A DNA stretch of 46,965 bases, from positions 1-46,965 of the forward strand of contig QHSI01000108.1 of NCBI GenBank assembly GCA_003221515.1, in the 5' to 3' direction. Source of the stretch: Candidatus Rokuibacteriota bacterium (lineage in GTDB: Bacteria; Methylomirabilota; Methylomirabilia; Rokubacteriales; CSP1-6). The translations under genes and the position numbers were made by a program. How positions within the stretch are numbered: position 1 is the stretch's first letter; every line of letters begins with the position of its first letter. Below the pieces are notes generated by a model. That model was not told the origin of the DNA and ran no database searches. It saw nothing but the letters and a program-made list of their open reading frames with translations. Of this stretch, positions 1 to 8,211 are shown one piece after another.

Positions 1-596
<596 letters not shown>

Positions 597-884
597 TTAC
601 TCGAGAATGGCGAGAACATCTTCCTCGCGCAGGATGAGGTATTCCTTGTCGTCGATCTTGACCTCGGAGCCGGAGTACTTCCCGAAGAGGATCTTGTCCC
701 CGGCCTTCACGTCGAGGGGGATCTTCTTGCCCTCGTCGGTGACCTTCCCGTTGCCCACGGCGATCACCTTCGCCTCTTGCGGCTTCTCCTTGGCCGTGTC
801 GGGAATGATGATCCCGCCCCGTTTGACCTCCTGCTCCTCGAGCCGCTCGACGAGGATGCGGTCATGCAGCGGACGAATCTTCAT
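597..884 (-). CDS. groS: Co-chaperonin GroES (10 kDa)
   Basis: A 95-residue protein of normal family length, starting [19 protein letters not shown]. GroES is the seven-membered lid of the GroEL folding chamber in the cytoplasm. The mobile loop region ([16 protein letters not shown], residues about 21-36) and the C-terminal beta-strand region ending DVLAILE are intact. It is the first gene of the groES-groEL operon, preceded by a strong AGGAGG-type ribosome binding site (minus strand, about 892-898). About 85 bases upstream sits a perfect CIRCE operator, so heat-shock control by the HrcA repressor is expected. hrcA itself is not in the window. Confidence 0.98.
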   Translation of the reverse strand: MKIRPLHDRILVERLEEQEVKRGGIIIPDTAKEKPQEAKVIAVGNGKVTDEGKKIPLDVKAGDKILFGKYSGSEVKIDDKEYLILREEDVLAILE

Positions 885-969
885 GGTGTGTCTGCCTCCT
901 CCGTGCTTTGTTGATGTTGAGCCGGACCTTCCTTAGCGATGGGCTTGGCCATCCGAGCCCCGCGAGGGT

Positions 970-996
970 TTAGCACTCAACAATTGCGAGTGCTAA
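970..996. promoter_or_regulatory. CIRCE operator (HrcA binding site)
   Basis: A perfect inverted repeat TTAGCACTC - nine bases - GAGTGCTAA matches the CIRCE consensus without mismatch. In established systems HrcA binds this site and represses groESL and dnaK operons until heat shock. It lies between the groES start and the divergently transcribed dehydrogenase gene, and overlaps the -10 end of the predicted groES promoter. Confidence 0.97.
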
Positions 997-1024
997 TATA
1001 CCCGCGGCCCCGCGCTACGATCAA
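995..1024 (-). promoter_or_regulatory. Predicted sigma-70-type promoter of groES-groEL
   Basis: On the minus strand TTGATC (1024-1019) and TATATT (1000-995) are separated by 18 bases. The predicted transcript would start inside the CIRCE repeat, which is the usual geometry for HrcA repression and leaves the operator in the 5' leader. Confidence 0.7.
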
Positions 1025-1048
1025 GGGCGAAATTCCGGAAAGGCGTTC

Positions 1049-2008
1049 ATGCCGAAAAGCGTCCTCGTGTCGAACGTGTTACCCGGAGAAGCGCTCGCGC
1101 TGATCCCTCGAGACGTCGCCGTCGACTACCACGACAGCCTGGAAGCGCTGTCCCGGCCCGATCTCATCGCGCGCCTCAGGGGCAAGGACGGTCTCATCTG
1201 CCACATCCTCAGCGCGATCGACGACGAGGTCCTGGCCGCGACGCCGACCCTGAAGGTCGTCGCCAACGTCGCGGTCGGCTACAACAACATCGACGTCGCG
1301 GCCGCCCGGCGCCGTGGTGTGGTGGTCACCAACACGCCCGACGTGCTCACGGAAACGACCGCGGACTTCGCCTGGGCGCTGCTCATGACGAGCGCGCGGC
1401 GCGTACTGGAGGCCGATCGATTCGTCCGCGCGGGCCAGTGGCAGCGCTGGCGGTGGGATCTCCTCTGGGGCGCCGACGTCCACGGCAAGACTCTCGGCGT
1501 CGTCGGCTTCGGGCGAATCGGGCGCGCGGTGGCACGGCGGGCGATCGGCTTCAACATGCGGGTCCTCTATCAGGACGCGGTGCGGGCCGACGCCGCTGTC
1601 GAGCGCGAGCTCCACGCGACCCGCGCCGACCTCGAGGAGCTGTTGCGGGAGTCCGACTTCGTGAGCCTCCATACGCCACTGCTGCCGGAGACGCGACACC
1701 TCATGAACGCCCGCACGCTTCGGCTGATGAAGAAGTCGGCGATCCTGGTCAACGCCTCGCGAGGCCCGGTCGTCGACGAGGCGGCGCTGGTCCAGGCCCT
1801 CCAGGAACGCTGGATCGCCGGGGCCGGGCTCGACGTATTCGAGGACGAGCCCAAGGTGAATCCGGGATTGATCCCGCTTGCCAACGTGGTCCTGGCGCCG
1901 CACATCGCGAGCGCGTCGTCCGACACGCGCGTCGCCATGGCCATGCTCGCCGTCCGCAACTGTCTGGCCGTGCTCGACGGCAAGCCGCCGCTCACGCCGG
2001 TGCCCTGA
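1049..2008 (+). CDS. D-2-hydroxyacid dehydrogenase (glyoxylate/hydroxypyruvate reductase type)
   Basis: This 319-residue protein belongs to the NAD(P)-dependent D-isomer 2-hydroxyacid dehydrogenase family, whose cytoplasmic members interconvert 2-keto acids such as glyoxylate or hydroxypyruvate with D-hydroxy acids. The Rossmann dinucleotide motif GFGRIG is at residues 153-158. The catalytic triad is recognisable as Arg238 (NASRGP), Glu267 (FEDEP) and His285 (APHIAS). Length is typical of the glyoxylate reductase/D-glycerate dehydrogenase branch, but substrate cannot be fixed from sequence alone. The ATG is preceded by GGAAAGG about 9 bases upstream. It is divergent from groES and convergent with the membrane-protein gene at 2078. 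A TACGAT box at 1016-1021 could be its -10. Confidence 0.9.
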   Translation: MPKSVLVSNVLPGEALALIPRDVAVDYHDSLEALSRPDLIARLRGKDGLICHILSAIDDEVLAATPTLKVVANVAVGYNNIDVAAARRRGVVVTNTPDVLTETTADFAWALLMTSARRVLEADRFVRAGQWQRWRWDLLWGADVHGKTLGVVGFGRIGRAVARRAIGFNMRVLYQDAVRADAAVERELHATRADLEELLRESDFVSLHTPLLPETRHLMNARTLRLMKKSAILVNASRGPVVDEAALVQALQERWIAGAGLDVFEDEPKVNPGLIPLANVVLAPHIASASSDTRVAMAMLAVRNCLAVLDGKPPLTPVP

Positions 2009-2077
2009 CGGAGGCCTTGAGACCCCGTCGATGGCGCTCGTCCGGGGTCCGCCCGGAGGCGCACGTTCTCCACGTCG

Positions 2078-2572
2078 TCACGTTCCCGGCGGCGTGATTC
2101 CGCGCCCGGCGGCATCGCGCGCCATCGCGCGCGCACGCTCCTCCCACGTCTGGAGGCGCGGGAAATACAGGACGAACCCTATCAGGGCGAGCGCCGTGAA
2201 AACGTAGAAGTCGCTCGCGCGACCAGCGACCATGAACAACACGAATCCGTAGATCACGACCGATTCGCAAAGAGCGAGGCTCACGACGGCAGCGGTGTGA
2301 AGACGCCTGACCGGCGGGAGCGCCGCGTTCGCGAGGATCGTCCGCTGGAGGAAGCGGACGAGCCCGAGAGTCGCGAGCGCGACCGCGGCGAGGATCCAGC
2401 GCACAAGGTCGTGCGGCACGCCGGGAGCGAAGCCTGCGAACGGCGCGTTCGCCCGCTGGATCTGGCTCACGACGACGGCATAGAGACCGAGGCTCACGAT
2501 CATCGCGCCGCCGATCACCTGCGCCGTCCGGCACGCCTTCCCGAGCTCGTCCCGCGCCGGAGGAACGGCCAT
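2078..2572 (-). CDS. Small integral membrane protein of unknown function
   Basis: A 164-residue protein with four hydrophobic segments, at about residues 18-36, 54-75, 92-115 and 118-134, and a basic C-terminal tail. No catalytic motif is recognised. The ATG (MAVPPARDELGK) starts five bases past the stop codon of the MrfB-like nuclease gene, so translation is probably coupled to the repair pair upstream. The longer open frame upstream of this ATG overlaps that nuclease gene and is unlikely to be used. Whether it takes part in DNA repair is unknown; only the gene order suggests it. It is convergent with the dehydrogenase gene, 70 bases apart. Confidence 0.7.
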   Translation of the reverse strand: MAVPPARDELGKACRTAQVIGGAMIVSLGLYAVVVSQIQRANAPFAGFAPGVPHDLVRWILAAVALATLGLVRFLQRTILANAALPPVRRLHTAAVVSLALCESVVIYGFVLFMVAGRASDFYVFTALALIGFVLYFPRLQTWEERARAMARDAAGRGITPPGT

Positions 2573-2577
2573 CGGTG

Positions 2578-3780
2578 TCAGCCCCGGGCCAGCAGGCGCC
2601 GGTCCAGGCGGGCGCGGCGGTAGGAGAACGCCTCCCGCACGCGTGAGGGCACGCCGGCATCTTCGGCGAGGCCCAGCGCGTCGTCGACGATCGCGCGCGC
2701 CGTGGCGAAATCGCGCCGGCGATGCTCGTGGAACTTGGCCAGCTCCTCCCACGGGCGCGGGTCGAACACCGCGTGGCGCGCGGCCGCCTCCCACAGGGCG
2801 CGCGCGGTGTCCCACCGGGCGCGGCGCTTCTCCCACCACGCCAGGCGCATGCGCACCACCTGGGCCGGCTCGCCGGCGAGCCCCGCGCCGAGGGCTGCGT
2901 GGTAGCACTCGAGCGAGCGCTCGAGATCGACCGGCTCCCAGAGCCGGCCGAGACCGGCCAGCTCCGCGGCGCCCAGCTCCGCCGGAGCGGCAAGCGCGCC
3001 GCCGAACCAGCCGAGCAGTCCCACCAGCGTGAGGATGTCGTCGCGGTTGTGCGCGAGCACGCGGGCCAGCGGCGCGGCCCGACGCGAGCGCAGAAAATCG
3101 AAGTAGAGCGCCGGGATCAGGCTGCCGGCGACGTCGTCCTCACGCTCCACCCCGATCACTTCGCGCTCCAGCGTCGCCAATCGACAATCGGCGAAGCTCG
3201 CCGTCCACATCCGCCGCGACGGCCGCAGGAGATCCAGATGGGGTAGGTCGGCCGGCCAGCGCCGGCGCGCCAGGATGAAGCGCGTCTCGAGCAGTGGCAG
3301 GTCGAAGGCCGTTCCGTTGAAGGTCACGACGCCGTTCGCCCGCTCGATGAGCGGCCATAGCGCCGCCAGCAGCGCTGGCTCGTCGTCGAAATCGCGCATG
3401 AAGTGCTGGGTCAGGACCAGGCGGTCGTCCTCGAGCCATGCGGCCCCCACCAGAAACGCGTAGGTGCCGGTACCGCCGGCGAGGCCGGTCGTCTCCGCGT
3501 CGAGGAACAGGAGCTGCCGCACGTCCTCGAGGGGCGCCTCCAGCCGCGCCAGCAGGCTGAGGAGATTCAGCGGCGCACTGAGAGCGCCCGCGAGCGGTTG
3601 GTGGCCGTGCCGGTGCGAGAGCGGAAACTCGCGTCGCACCACCACGAGCTGCCCCTCACCGGTGTCGATCAGCTCGCCGCCGAGCACCTCCTCGACCGGC
3701 GCCGGGGCGGCACGCGGGAGCCGGCGCGTCTCGATGCGCCGGATGACGCGGCGGAGATCGTCAAGCGTCTGGTGAGCCAC
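2578..3780 (-). CDS. MrfB/YprB-like RNase H-fold exonuclease with TPR tail
   Basis: A 400-residue protein. Residues about 88-250 form an RNase H-like DEDD exonuclease fold, with the first acidic motif at FLDAETTGL (Asp94, Glu96), a central FNGTAFDLPLLETRF block, and a later HNRDDILTLVGLL block that carries the last acidic residues. Residues about 280-400 are alpha-helical repeats resembling TPRs. Bacillus subtilis YprB (MrfB) has this architecture and works with the helicase YprA (MrfA) in an excision pathway for mitomycin C damage. The gene here starts six bases after the stop of the YprA-like helicase, so the two form an operon as in Bacillus. The helicase pairing makes the assignment firm at family level; activity is inferred. 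Confidence 0.85.
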   Translation of the reverse strand: MAHQTLDDLRRVIRRIETRRLPRAAPAPVEEVLGGELIDTGEGQLVVVRREFPLSHRHGHQPLAGALSAPLNLLSLLARLEAPLEDVRQLLFLDAETTGLAGGTGTYAFLVGAAWLEDDRLVLTQHFMRDFDDEPALLAALWPLIERANGVVTFNGTAFDLPLLETRFILARRRWPADLPHLDLLRPSRRMWTASFADCRLATLEREVIGVEREDDVAGSLIPALYFDFLRSRRAAPLARVLAHNRDDILTLVGLLGWFGGALAAPAELGAAELAGLGRLWEPVDLERSLECYHAALGAGLAGEPAQVVRMRLAWWEKRRARWDTARALWEAAARHAVFDPRPWEELAKFHEHRRRDFATARAIVDDALGLAEDAGVPSRVREAFSYRRARLDRRLLARG

Positions 3781-3786
3781 GGGATC

Positions 3787-6132
3787 TCAGTCGGTGAGGG
3801 CGCGCAGCAGCGCTCGCGCCGTCGCCTTGGCCCGGCGCCCGACCTCGTTGACGGGGCCGACGCACGAGGGACAGCCGACTTGGCAAGCGCACGATTCGAG
3901 GGTGTCGAGCCCGCGACGCAGCAGGTCGGGCAGGATCTCGAAGACGTGCTCGGCGAGGCCGATGCCGCCGGCGTGGGAGTCGTAGAGATAGATCGTGGGG
4001 TTGAAGTGCTCTGCCTCCATCAGCCGCCGCTTGGCCGAATCGCGCGTCGCCGCGACGCCACTGGTCACGGGCGTCGTGTCGCCGAGCCAGGAGCCGAGGT
4101 CGCGGATGTCGCACAGGAGGAAGATCGGCGCCAGGTGGTGGAGCAGGTAGGTCACCGCGCGCAGGCCGTCGATCAGCTCCTCGCGCGAAGGGCCGACCCG
4201 CGCCAGCACCTCGGGCGTGACGGTGATCCAGGCGGCCGTGGTCTGCTTCTCCTGTTGCGGGAGCTCGACCTCGCCCGAGCCCACGTTCTCGAGCGTGCCC
4301 ATCTTGATCTTCTTGAACCCGACCACTTTCTCGGCGACCAGCACCTCGCCCTGCTCGGCCAGATACGCGGGCTGCGAGGCCTCGGTCAGGCGCTGGACGA
4401 TCCAGACGCCCTTGGCGCTGATCGCGTCGGTGAAGTAGTCCACCGCAACGCGCTTGACGTAGGCGACCTTCTCCTCGTCCTCGCGGAAGTGGAGCTCCTG
4501 CACCTCGAACGGCTCGCTCTCGACCAGATAGATCGCCTTGGGATAGATCGTGGCGAACGCGCTCCCCCAGTCGACCTCGGCGATGATCGAGCGCCGCTTC
4601 GTTTGCTTCTCGTCGCGCGCCGTGGTGTCGATGACGACGAAGTTGTCGGTGGTGACGGTGCGCAGCGACGTGTGGTCGGCCGGATAGGTCTCGGCCGACC
4701 AGTGCCAGTTGCGCCCGGTGTGGTGCAATACGCCCTCGTCCTCGAGCGCGGCCAGGAAGCGCCGCACGTCGAGGTCACCGAACCGCTCGCTGTCGCCGAC
4801 CGGCAGCTCGAACGCGGCGCACTTGAGATGGCTGACCAGGATGAACGGGTTGTCCGGGTTCACCCGCGCGTGCTCGGGTGGGGTGCCGAAGAGGTACTCG
4901 GGATGGGTGATCATGAACTGGTCGAGCGGCGCGCTCGTCGCCACGAAGACGGCCGCCGACGAGCCGCTGCGGCGACCGGCGCGGCCGGCCTGCTGCCAGA
5001 GCGACGCGATGGCGCCCGGATAGCCCGCCAGCACCGCGACGTCGAGATGGCCGATGTCGACGCCGAGCTCGAGGGCATTGGTGGAGACGACGCCGAGCAC
5101 TTCGCCCTCGCGCAACCCCTTCTCGACCGCCCGGCGGCGCGTCGGCAAATAGCCGCCGCGATACCCGCGCACGATGCCGCTGTCGCCGGTCTTGTCGGCG
5201 ACGCCGCCCTTGATCGCCGTCAACAAGACCTCGGTCGCGAGCCGGCTCTGGGCGAAGACGATCGTCGCGATCTTCTGGCGGAGAAAGCGGATCGCGAGCT
5301 TCGCCGCTTCGCCCAGATAGGGCGCGCGGATTCCGAGCTCGGGATTGACCACCGGCGGGTTGTAACAGACGAAGATCTTGTCGCCCGTCGGGGCGCCGCT
5401 CTCCGTGATCTCCTCGACCTGCTCCCCGGTGAGCCGCCGGGCCAGCTCCCCCGGGTTCGCGATCGTCGCCGAGGCCATGATGAACTGCGGCGCCGAGCCG
5501 TAGTGCCGGCAGATACGCCGCAGGCGCCGCAGCACGTTGGCCAGGTGGGACCCGAAGACACCCCGGTACGCGTGGAGCTCGTCGATCACGACGTAGCGAA
5601 GGTTCTGGAAGAGCGTGGCCCACTTCGTGTGGTGCGGCAGGATCCCGGAGTGGAGCATGTCGGGATTCGTGAGGACGAGGTTCGCGCGGGCGCGAACGGC
5701 GCGCCGCGCGTCCTGGGGCGTGTCGCCATCGTAGGTGAACATGCGCATCTCGGGGAGCTGCCGGGCGAGCTCCTCAAGCTCGGCCAGCTGATCCTGCGCG
5801 AGCGCCTTCGTCGGGAACAGGTACAGCACGCGCGCGTCGGGCTGGTGCACGAGGGCCTGCAGGGCGGGCAAGTTGTAGCAGAGGGTCTTGCCCGAGGCGG
5901 TCGGGGTCACGATCACGACGTGCTGGCCCTTCTGGATCAGCTCCCACGCGCGCGCCTGGTGCGAGTAGAGCTCCTCGATCCCCCGGGCGCGGAGCGCCTC
6001 ACCGATGCGTGGATCGAGCGAGCCGGGAAACGGGACGAGCACGGGGGAACGGGGGGGGAAATGACGCGTCGCCGTGATGCACGGTCCCGTCGACGGCGAG
6101 GTGAGCAGATCGTCGAGGATCCCACCGAGCAT
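3787..6132 (-). CDS. MrfA/YprA-like DEAD/DEAH-box helicase with C-terminal DUF1998 cysteine cluster
   Basis: A 781-residue superfamily 2 helicase. Walker A is TPTASGKT (residues 76-83) and the DExH motif is DELH (184-187). SATIANP is motif III, and the second RecA domain holds STNALELGVDIGHLD and QQAGRAGRR (motif VI). The C terminus has a DUF1998 domain ending in four cysteines (Cys748, 750, 754, 757), the likely metal site described for MrfA. In Bacillus subtilis MrfA and MrfB repair mitomycin C lesions independently of UvrABC. This gene heads the minus-strand group helicase - nuclease - membrane protein. The start MLGGILDDLL is the first ATG of the frame. The upstream neighbour on the same strand is the predicted selenoprotein, which ends 42 bases before this start. 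Confidence 0.9.
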   Translation of the reverse strand: MLGGILDDLLTSPSTGPCITATRHFPPRSPVLVPFPGSLDPRIGEALRARGIEELYSHQARAWELIQKGQHVVIVTPTASGKTLCYNLPALQALVHQPDARVLYLFPTKALAQDQLAELEELARQLPEMRMFTYDGDTPQDARRAVRARANLVLTNPDMLHSGILPHHTKWATLFQNLRYVVIDELHAYRGVFGSHLANVLRRLRRICRHYGSAPQFIMASATIANPGELARRLTGEQVEEITESGAPTGDKIFVCYNPPVVNPELGIRAPYLGEAAKLAIRFLRQKIATIVFAQSRLATEVLLTAIKGGVADKTGDSGIVRGYRGGYLPTRRRAVEKGLREGEVLGVVSTNALELGVDIGHLDVAVLAGYPGAIASLWQQAGRAGRRSGSSAAVFVATSAPLDQFMITHPEYLFGTPPEHARVNPDNPFILVSHLKCAAFELPVGDSERFGDLDVRRFLAALEDEGVLHHTGRNWHWSAETYPADHTSLRTVTTDNFVVIDTTARDEKQTKRRSIIAEVDWGSAFATIYPKAIYLVESEPFEVQELHFREDEEKVAYVKRVAVDYFTDAISAKGVWIVQRLTEASQPAYLAEQGEVLVAEKVVGFKKIKMGTLENVGSGEVELPQQEKQTTAAWITVTPEVLARVGPSREELIDGLRAVTYLLHHLAPIFLLCDIRDLGSWLGDTTPVTSGVAATRDSAKRRLMEAEHFNPTIYLYDSHAGGIGLAEHVFEILPDLLRRGLDTLESCACQVGCPSCVGPVNEVGRRAKATARALLRALTD

Positions 6133-6174
6133 CGCGGACCGACTCTAGCACGCTCTGCGGAAGCCGAGCGCGTT

Positions 6175-6522
6175 CTACTTCAGAATCTGTTCGTAGGCCT
6201 CCTCGTTGAACCCGACCAGGAGGGTGCGCCCGACCCGAAGGGTGGGCGCCCGGAGACCGCCGGTCGGGCCCAGCAGGAGCGCCAGCAGCTCACCCTTCCC
6301 GGGCCGCGACGTCTTGAGGTCGACGTGGACCGCCTTCTTGCCCTTGGCGACGTAGATCTCGTCGACACCGCGGGCCACGGCCAGCGCCGCCTCGCCGACG
6401 ATCGGGGATTTCCGCGTGTCGACCTGCTCGGCGACACCAATCCTCTTTCGCGCAAGGAACTCTTGCGCGCGCGCGCAGGAGGTTCAGCCCTTCCGGTGAT
6501 AGCTCCAGTCGACTCGCGCCAT
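6175..6522 (-). CDS. ArsC/Spx-like thioredoxin-fold selenoprotein (in-frame TGA read as Sec13)
   Basis: Two abutting pieces in one frame make a complete 115-residue protein if the TGA at 6486-6484 is decoded as selenocysteine. The order is MARVDWSYHRKG, Sec13, then TSC and a full ArsC/Spx-like domain. The active site becomes U13-T-S-C16, replacing the usual redox CxxC. The cis-proline strand is RAPTLRVG (Pro93), followed by LLVGFNEEAYEQIL, typical of this fold. Without recoding, the remainder would start at an internal GTG and lose the redox site. A hairpin directly follows the TGA (see 6442-6483). Reductase or redox-regulator activity is inferred; arsenate need not be the substrate. An alternative in-frame start at 6540 would add six residues. 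No clear ribosome binding site is seen. Confidence 0.82.
6442..6483 (-). promoter_or_regulatory. Predicted bacterial SECIS hairpin after the Sec codon
   Basis: Immediately 3' of the TGA the mRNA can fold into an 8-bp perfect upper stem, CGCGCAAG with CUUGCGCG (6469-6462 and 6456-6449), closing the five-base loop AGUUC. A lower CCUC/GAGG stem lies at 6482-6479 and 6445-6442. The loop begins 23 bases after the TGA and has G as its second base, in line with the published description of bacterial SECIS elements as a short-range stem-loop with an early loop guanosine. It would recruit SelB with Sec-tRNA; selB and selC are not in this window. Confidence 0.75.
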
Positions 6523-6548
6523 GGCCCATATCTGTATCATGATCGGGG

Positions 6549-7172
6549 ATGCGACCGACCTTCTGGGTTCCACCCGTCCTGTGGATGGCACTGATCCTGT
6601 GGTTCTCGTCCGACACGGGGAGCGCGGCGCACACCGGGCCCTGGCTGTTGCCGATCCTCCGGGCGCTCGCGCCGTGGGCAACGCCGGCCCAGCTCGACAC
6701 GATCCACGCGCTCACTCGCAAGGGCGGCCACGTCACCGAGTACGCGATCCTGGCCGCGCTCTGGCTCCGCGCGCTTGTCGGCGGCCGCGCCGTGCGGCCG
6801 GCGGCCACAGCCTGGATCGCATTCGCGCTCAGCCTCGGGTGGGCGATCCTCGACGAGACTTACCAGTCGTTCTTCCCGAGCCGGACGGCGAGCGCCACCG
6901 ATGTGGCGATCGACGGCACGGGCGCCCTGCTGGCGGTCGTCGTCGGGCATCTGGGCTGGCGCCAGGTCGCGGAGCGCGCGACCGTCTTCCTGCTGTGGGT
7001 GACGGCCCTCGGCGGCGGCGCGGCGCTCGCGCTGAATGCGCTCAGCGGTGTGCCGTCGTCGCGTGCCCTCTGGCTGACCATGCCGCTGGCGGCGTTCGGT
7101 CTGCTGGGACGGCGTCTCTGGTGGGCCCGGCGACACGACTCCAGCGAGGAAGGCCCGACGGCGCCTCGCTGA
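6549..7172 (+). CDS. VanZ-family integral membrane protein
   Basis: A 207-residue membrane protein with the VanZ-like pattern. An N-terminal helix WVPPVLWMALILWFSS is followed by the conserved block TRKGGHVTEYAILAALWLRAL (K/R, H, EY), a helix with AWIAFALSLGWAILDETYQSF, and the RTASATDVAIDGTGALLA segment, where family members share DE..Q and D...N/D..G. Later hydrophobic segments run to about residue 196. VanZ proteins confer low-level teicoplanin resistance in enterococci, but most homologues have no defined role. The start lies only 26 bases from the selenoprotein ATG on the other strand. A TATCAT box ends eight bases before the ATG, and no ribosome binding site is visible. Confidence 0.85.
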   Translation: MRPTFWVPPVLWMALILWFSSDTGSAAHTGPWLLPILRALAPWATPAQLDTIHALTRKGGHVTEYAILAALWLRALVGGRAVRPAATAWIAFALSLGWAILDETYQSFFPSRTASATDVAIDGTGALLAVVVGHLGWRQVAERATVFLLWVTALGGGAALALNALSGVPSSRALWLTMPLAAFGLLGRRLWWARRHDSSEEGPTAPR

Positions 7173-7181
7173 ACGCGCAGC

Positions 7182-8090
7182 TCAGACGTTGAGGCGCGGG
7201 TCGAGCGTGTCGCGCAATCCGTCGCCGAAGAGATTGATGCCGAGCACGGTCACGAGGATCGCGAGACCAGGGAACGTGGCGAGCCACCACGCGGTCGAGA
7301 TGTAGACGCGGCCGTCCGCGAGCATCCCTCCCCACGTCGGCGTCGGTGGCTGGACGCCGAGCCCCAGGAACGAGAGCGCCGACTCGATCACGATGACGCG
7401 CGCCATGTCGAGCGTCGCGACCACGAGCCACGGCGTGAACGCGTTCGGCAGGATGTGCCGCAACAGGATCCGAACGTCGCGGCTGCCGAGCGCCCGGGCG
7501 GCTTGCACGAACTCGCGCTCGCGCAGCGACAGCACGGCGCCACGCACCACCCGCGCGTAGACGACCCAGCTCGACACCCCGATCACCACGATGATCACGG
7601 GCAAGCTCGGGCCCAGCACGCCGATCACGGCGATCGCCAGCAGGATGAACGGGAACGCCAGCTGAATGTCGGCGAGGCGCATGCACACGTCGTCGACTCG
7701 GCCGCCACAATACCCCGAGAGGAGCCCCACGAGCATGCCGAGCACGCCGGAGATCGCCACCGCGGCGAACCCGACCATCAGCGCGGGCCGAGCGCCATAG
7801 ATGATCCGCGCGAGGATGTCGCGGCCGAGATGGTCGGTGCCGAGCGGGTGGAGGCGGCCCGAAGCGTCGGGTGACCCGGGCGGCTTCAGCCGGTTCGTGA
7901 TCTCTTGCTCGGTCGGATCGTAGGCTGAGAGCCAGGGCGCTCCGAGCGCCGCGATCGCGACCCACGCCACGACCACCAAACCGAAGAGCGCTGTCCGCCT
8001 CCGGGCGAGGCGCCGCGCGAACAGGAGCCACTCGCGATGCGCCGGGCTGCGATCGGCGGCGAGGTCCAGAGTGCGTGCGCTGATGCTCAT
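7182..8090 (-). CDS. ABC transporter permease, dipeptide/oligopeptide type (DppC/OppC-like)
   Basis: A 302-residue inner-membrane permease. It has a cytoplasmic N terminus, a first membrane helix (TALFGLVVVAWVAIAALGAP), an OppC N-terminal region with HPLGTDHLGRDILARI, and five further helices. The EAA loop is seen as REREFVQAARALGSRDVRILLRHILPNAFTP. It closely matches the DppC/OppC/NikC branch that pairs with a DppB-type permease, which is encoded just upstream on the same strand. The 121-base gap between the two permease genes holds a dispersed repeat. No ATPase or binding protein adjoins the pair; a family 5 binding protein occurs about 24 kb away at 32347. The substrate is probably a peptide or similar small molecule. 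Confidence 0.92.
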   Translation of the reverse strand: MSISARTLDLAADRSPAHREWLLFARRLARRRTALFGLVVVAWVAIAALGAPWLSAYDPTEQEITNRLKPPGSPDASGRLHPLGTDHLGRDILARIIYGARPALMVGFAAVAISGVLGMLVGLLSGYCGGRVDDVCMRLADIQLAFPFILLAIAVIGVLGPSLPVIIVVIGVSSWVVYARVVRGAVLSLREREFVQAARALGSRDVRILLRHILPNAFTPWLVVATLDMARVIVIESALSFLGLGVQPPTPTWGGMLADGRVYISTAWWLATFPGLAILVTVLGINLFGDGLRDTLDPRLNV

Positions 8091-8104
8091 TCTAGCGGGG
8101 TCCG

Positions 8105-8146
8105 TGAGGCCGGCTTGGACCGAGGGTGGCCTGAGATAGATGCGCG
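8105..8146. repeat. Dispersed intergenic repeat, copy A
   Basis: Positions 8110-8134 are a 25-base exact match to 24758-24782, and similarity continues a few bases on either side, with a two-base difference in length and single substitutions. Copy A lies between the two permease genes of a transport operon. It has no open frame of its own and does not look like a terminator. Confidence 0.8.
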
Positions 8147-8211
8147 CCGGCTCCGCACGCCGGTCTCCCGCGTGGTGGCCGGCGAGCCCGGCTTGAGGAA
8201 AGGTGAGGCGC

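Noticed and set aside
2012-2023. GGCCTTGAGACC, also found at 24748-24759, as a third copy of the dispersed repeat
   Set aside because: Only 12 bases match and the 25-base core is absent, so it may be chance.
3403-6594. 1063-codon + strand open frame
   Set aside because: It is the antisense shadow of the MrfA/MrfB-like genes in a GC-rich genome; its Arg/Glu/Leu-rich translation has no domain.
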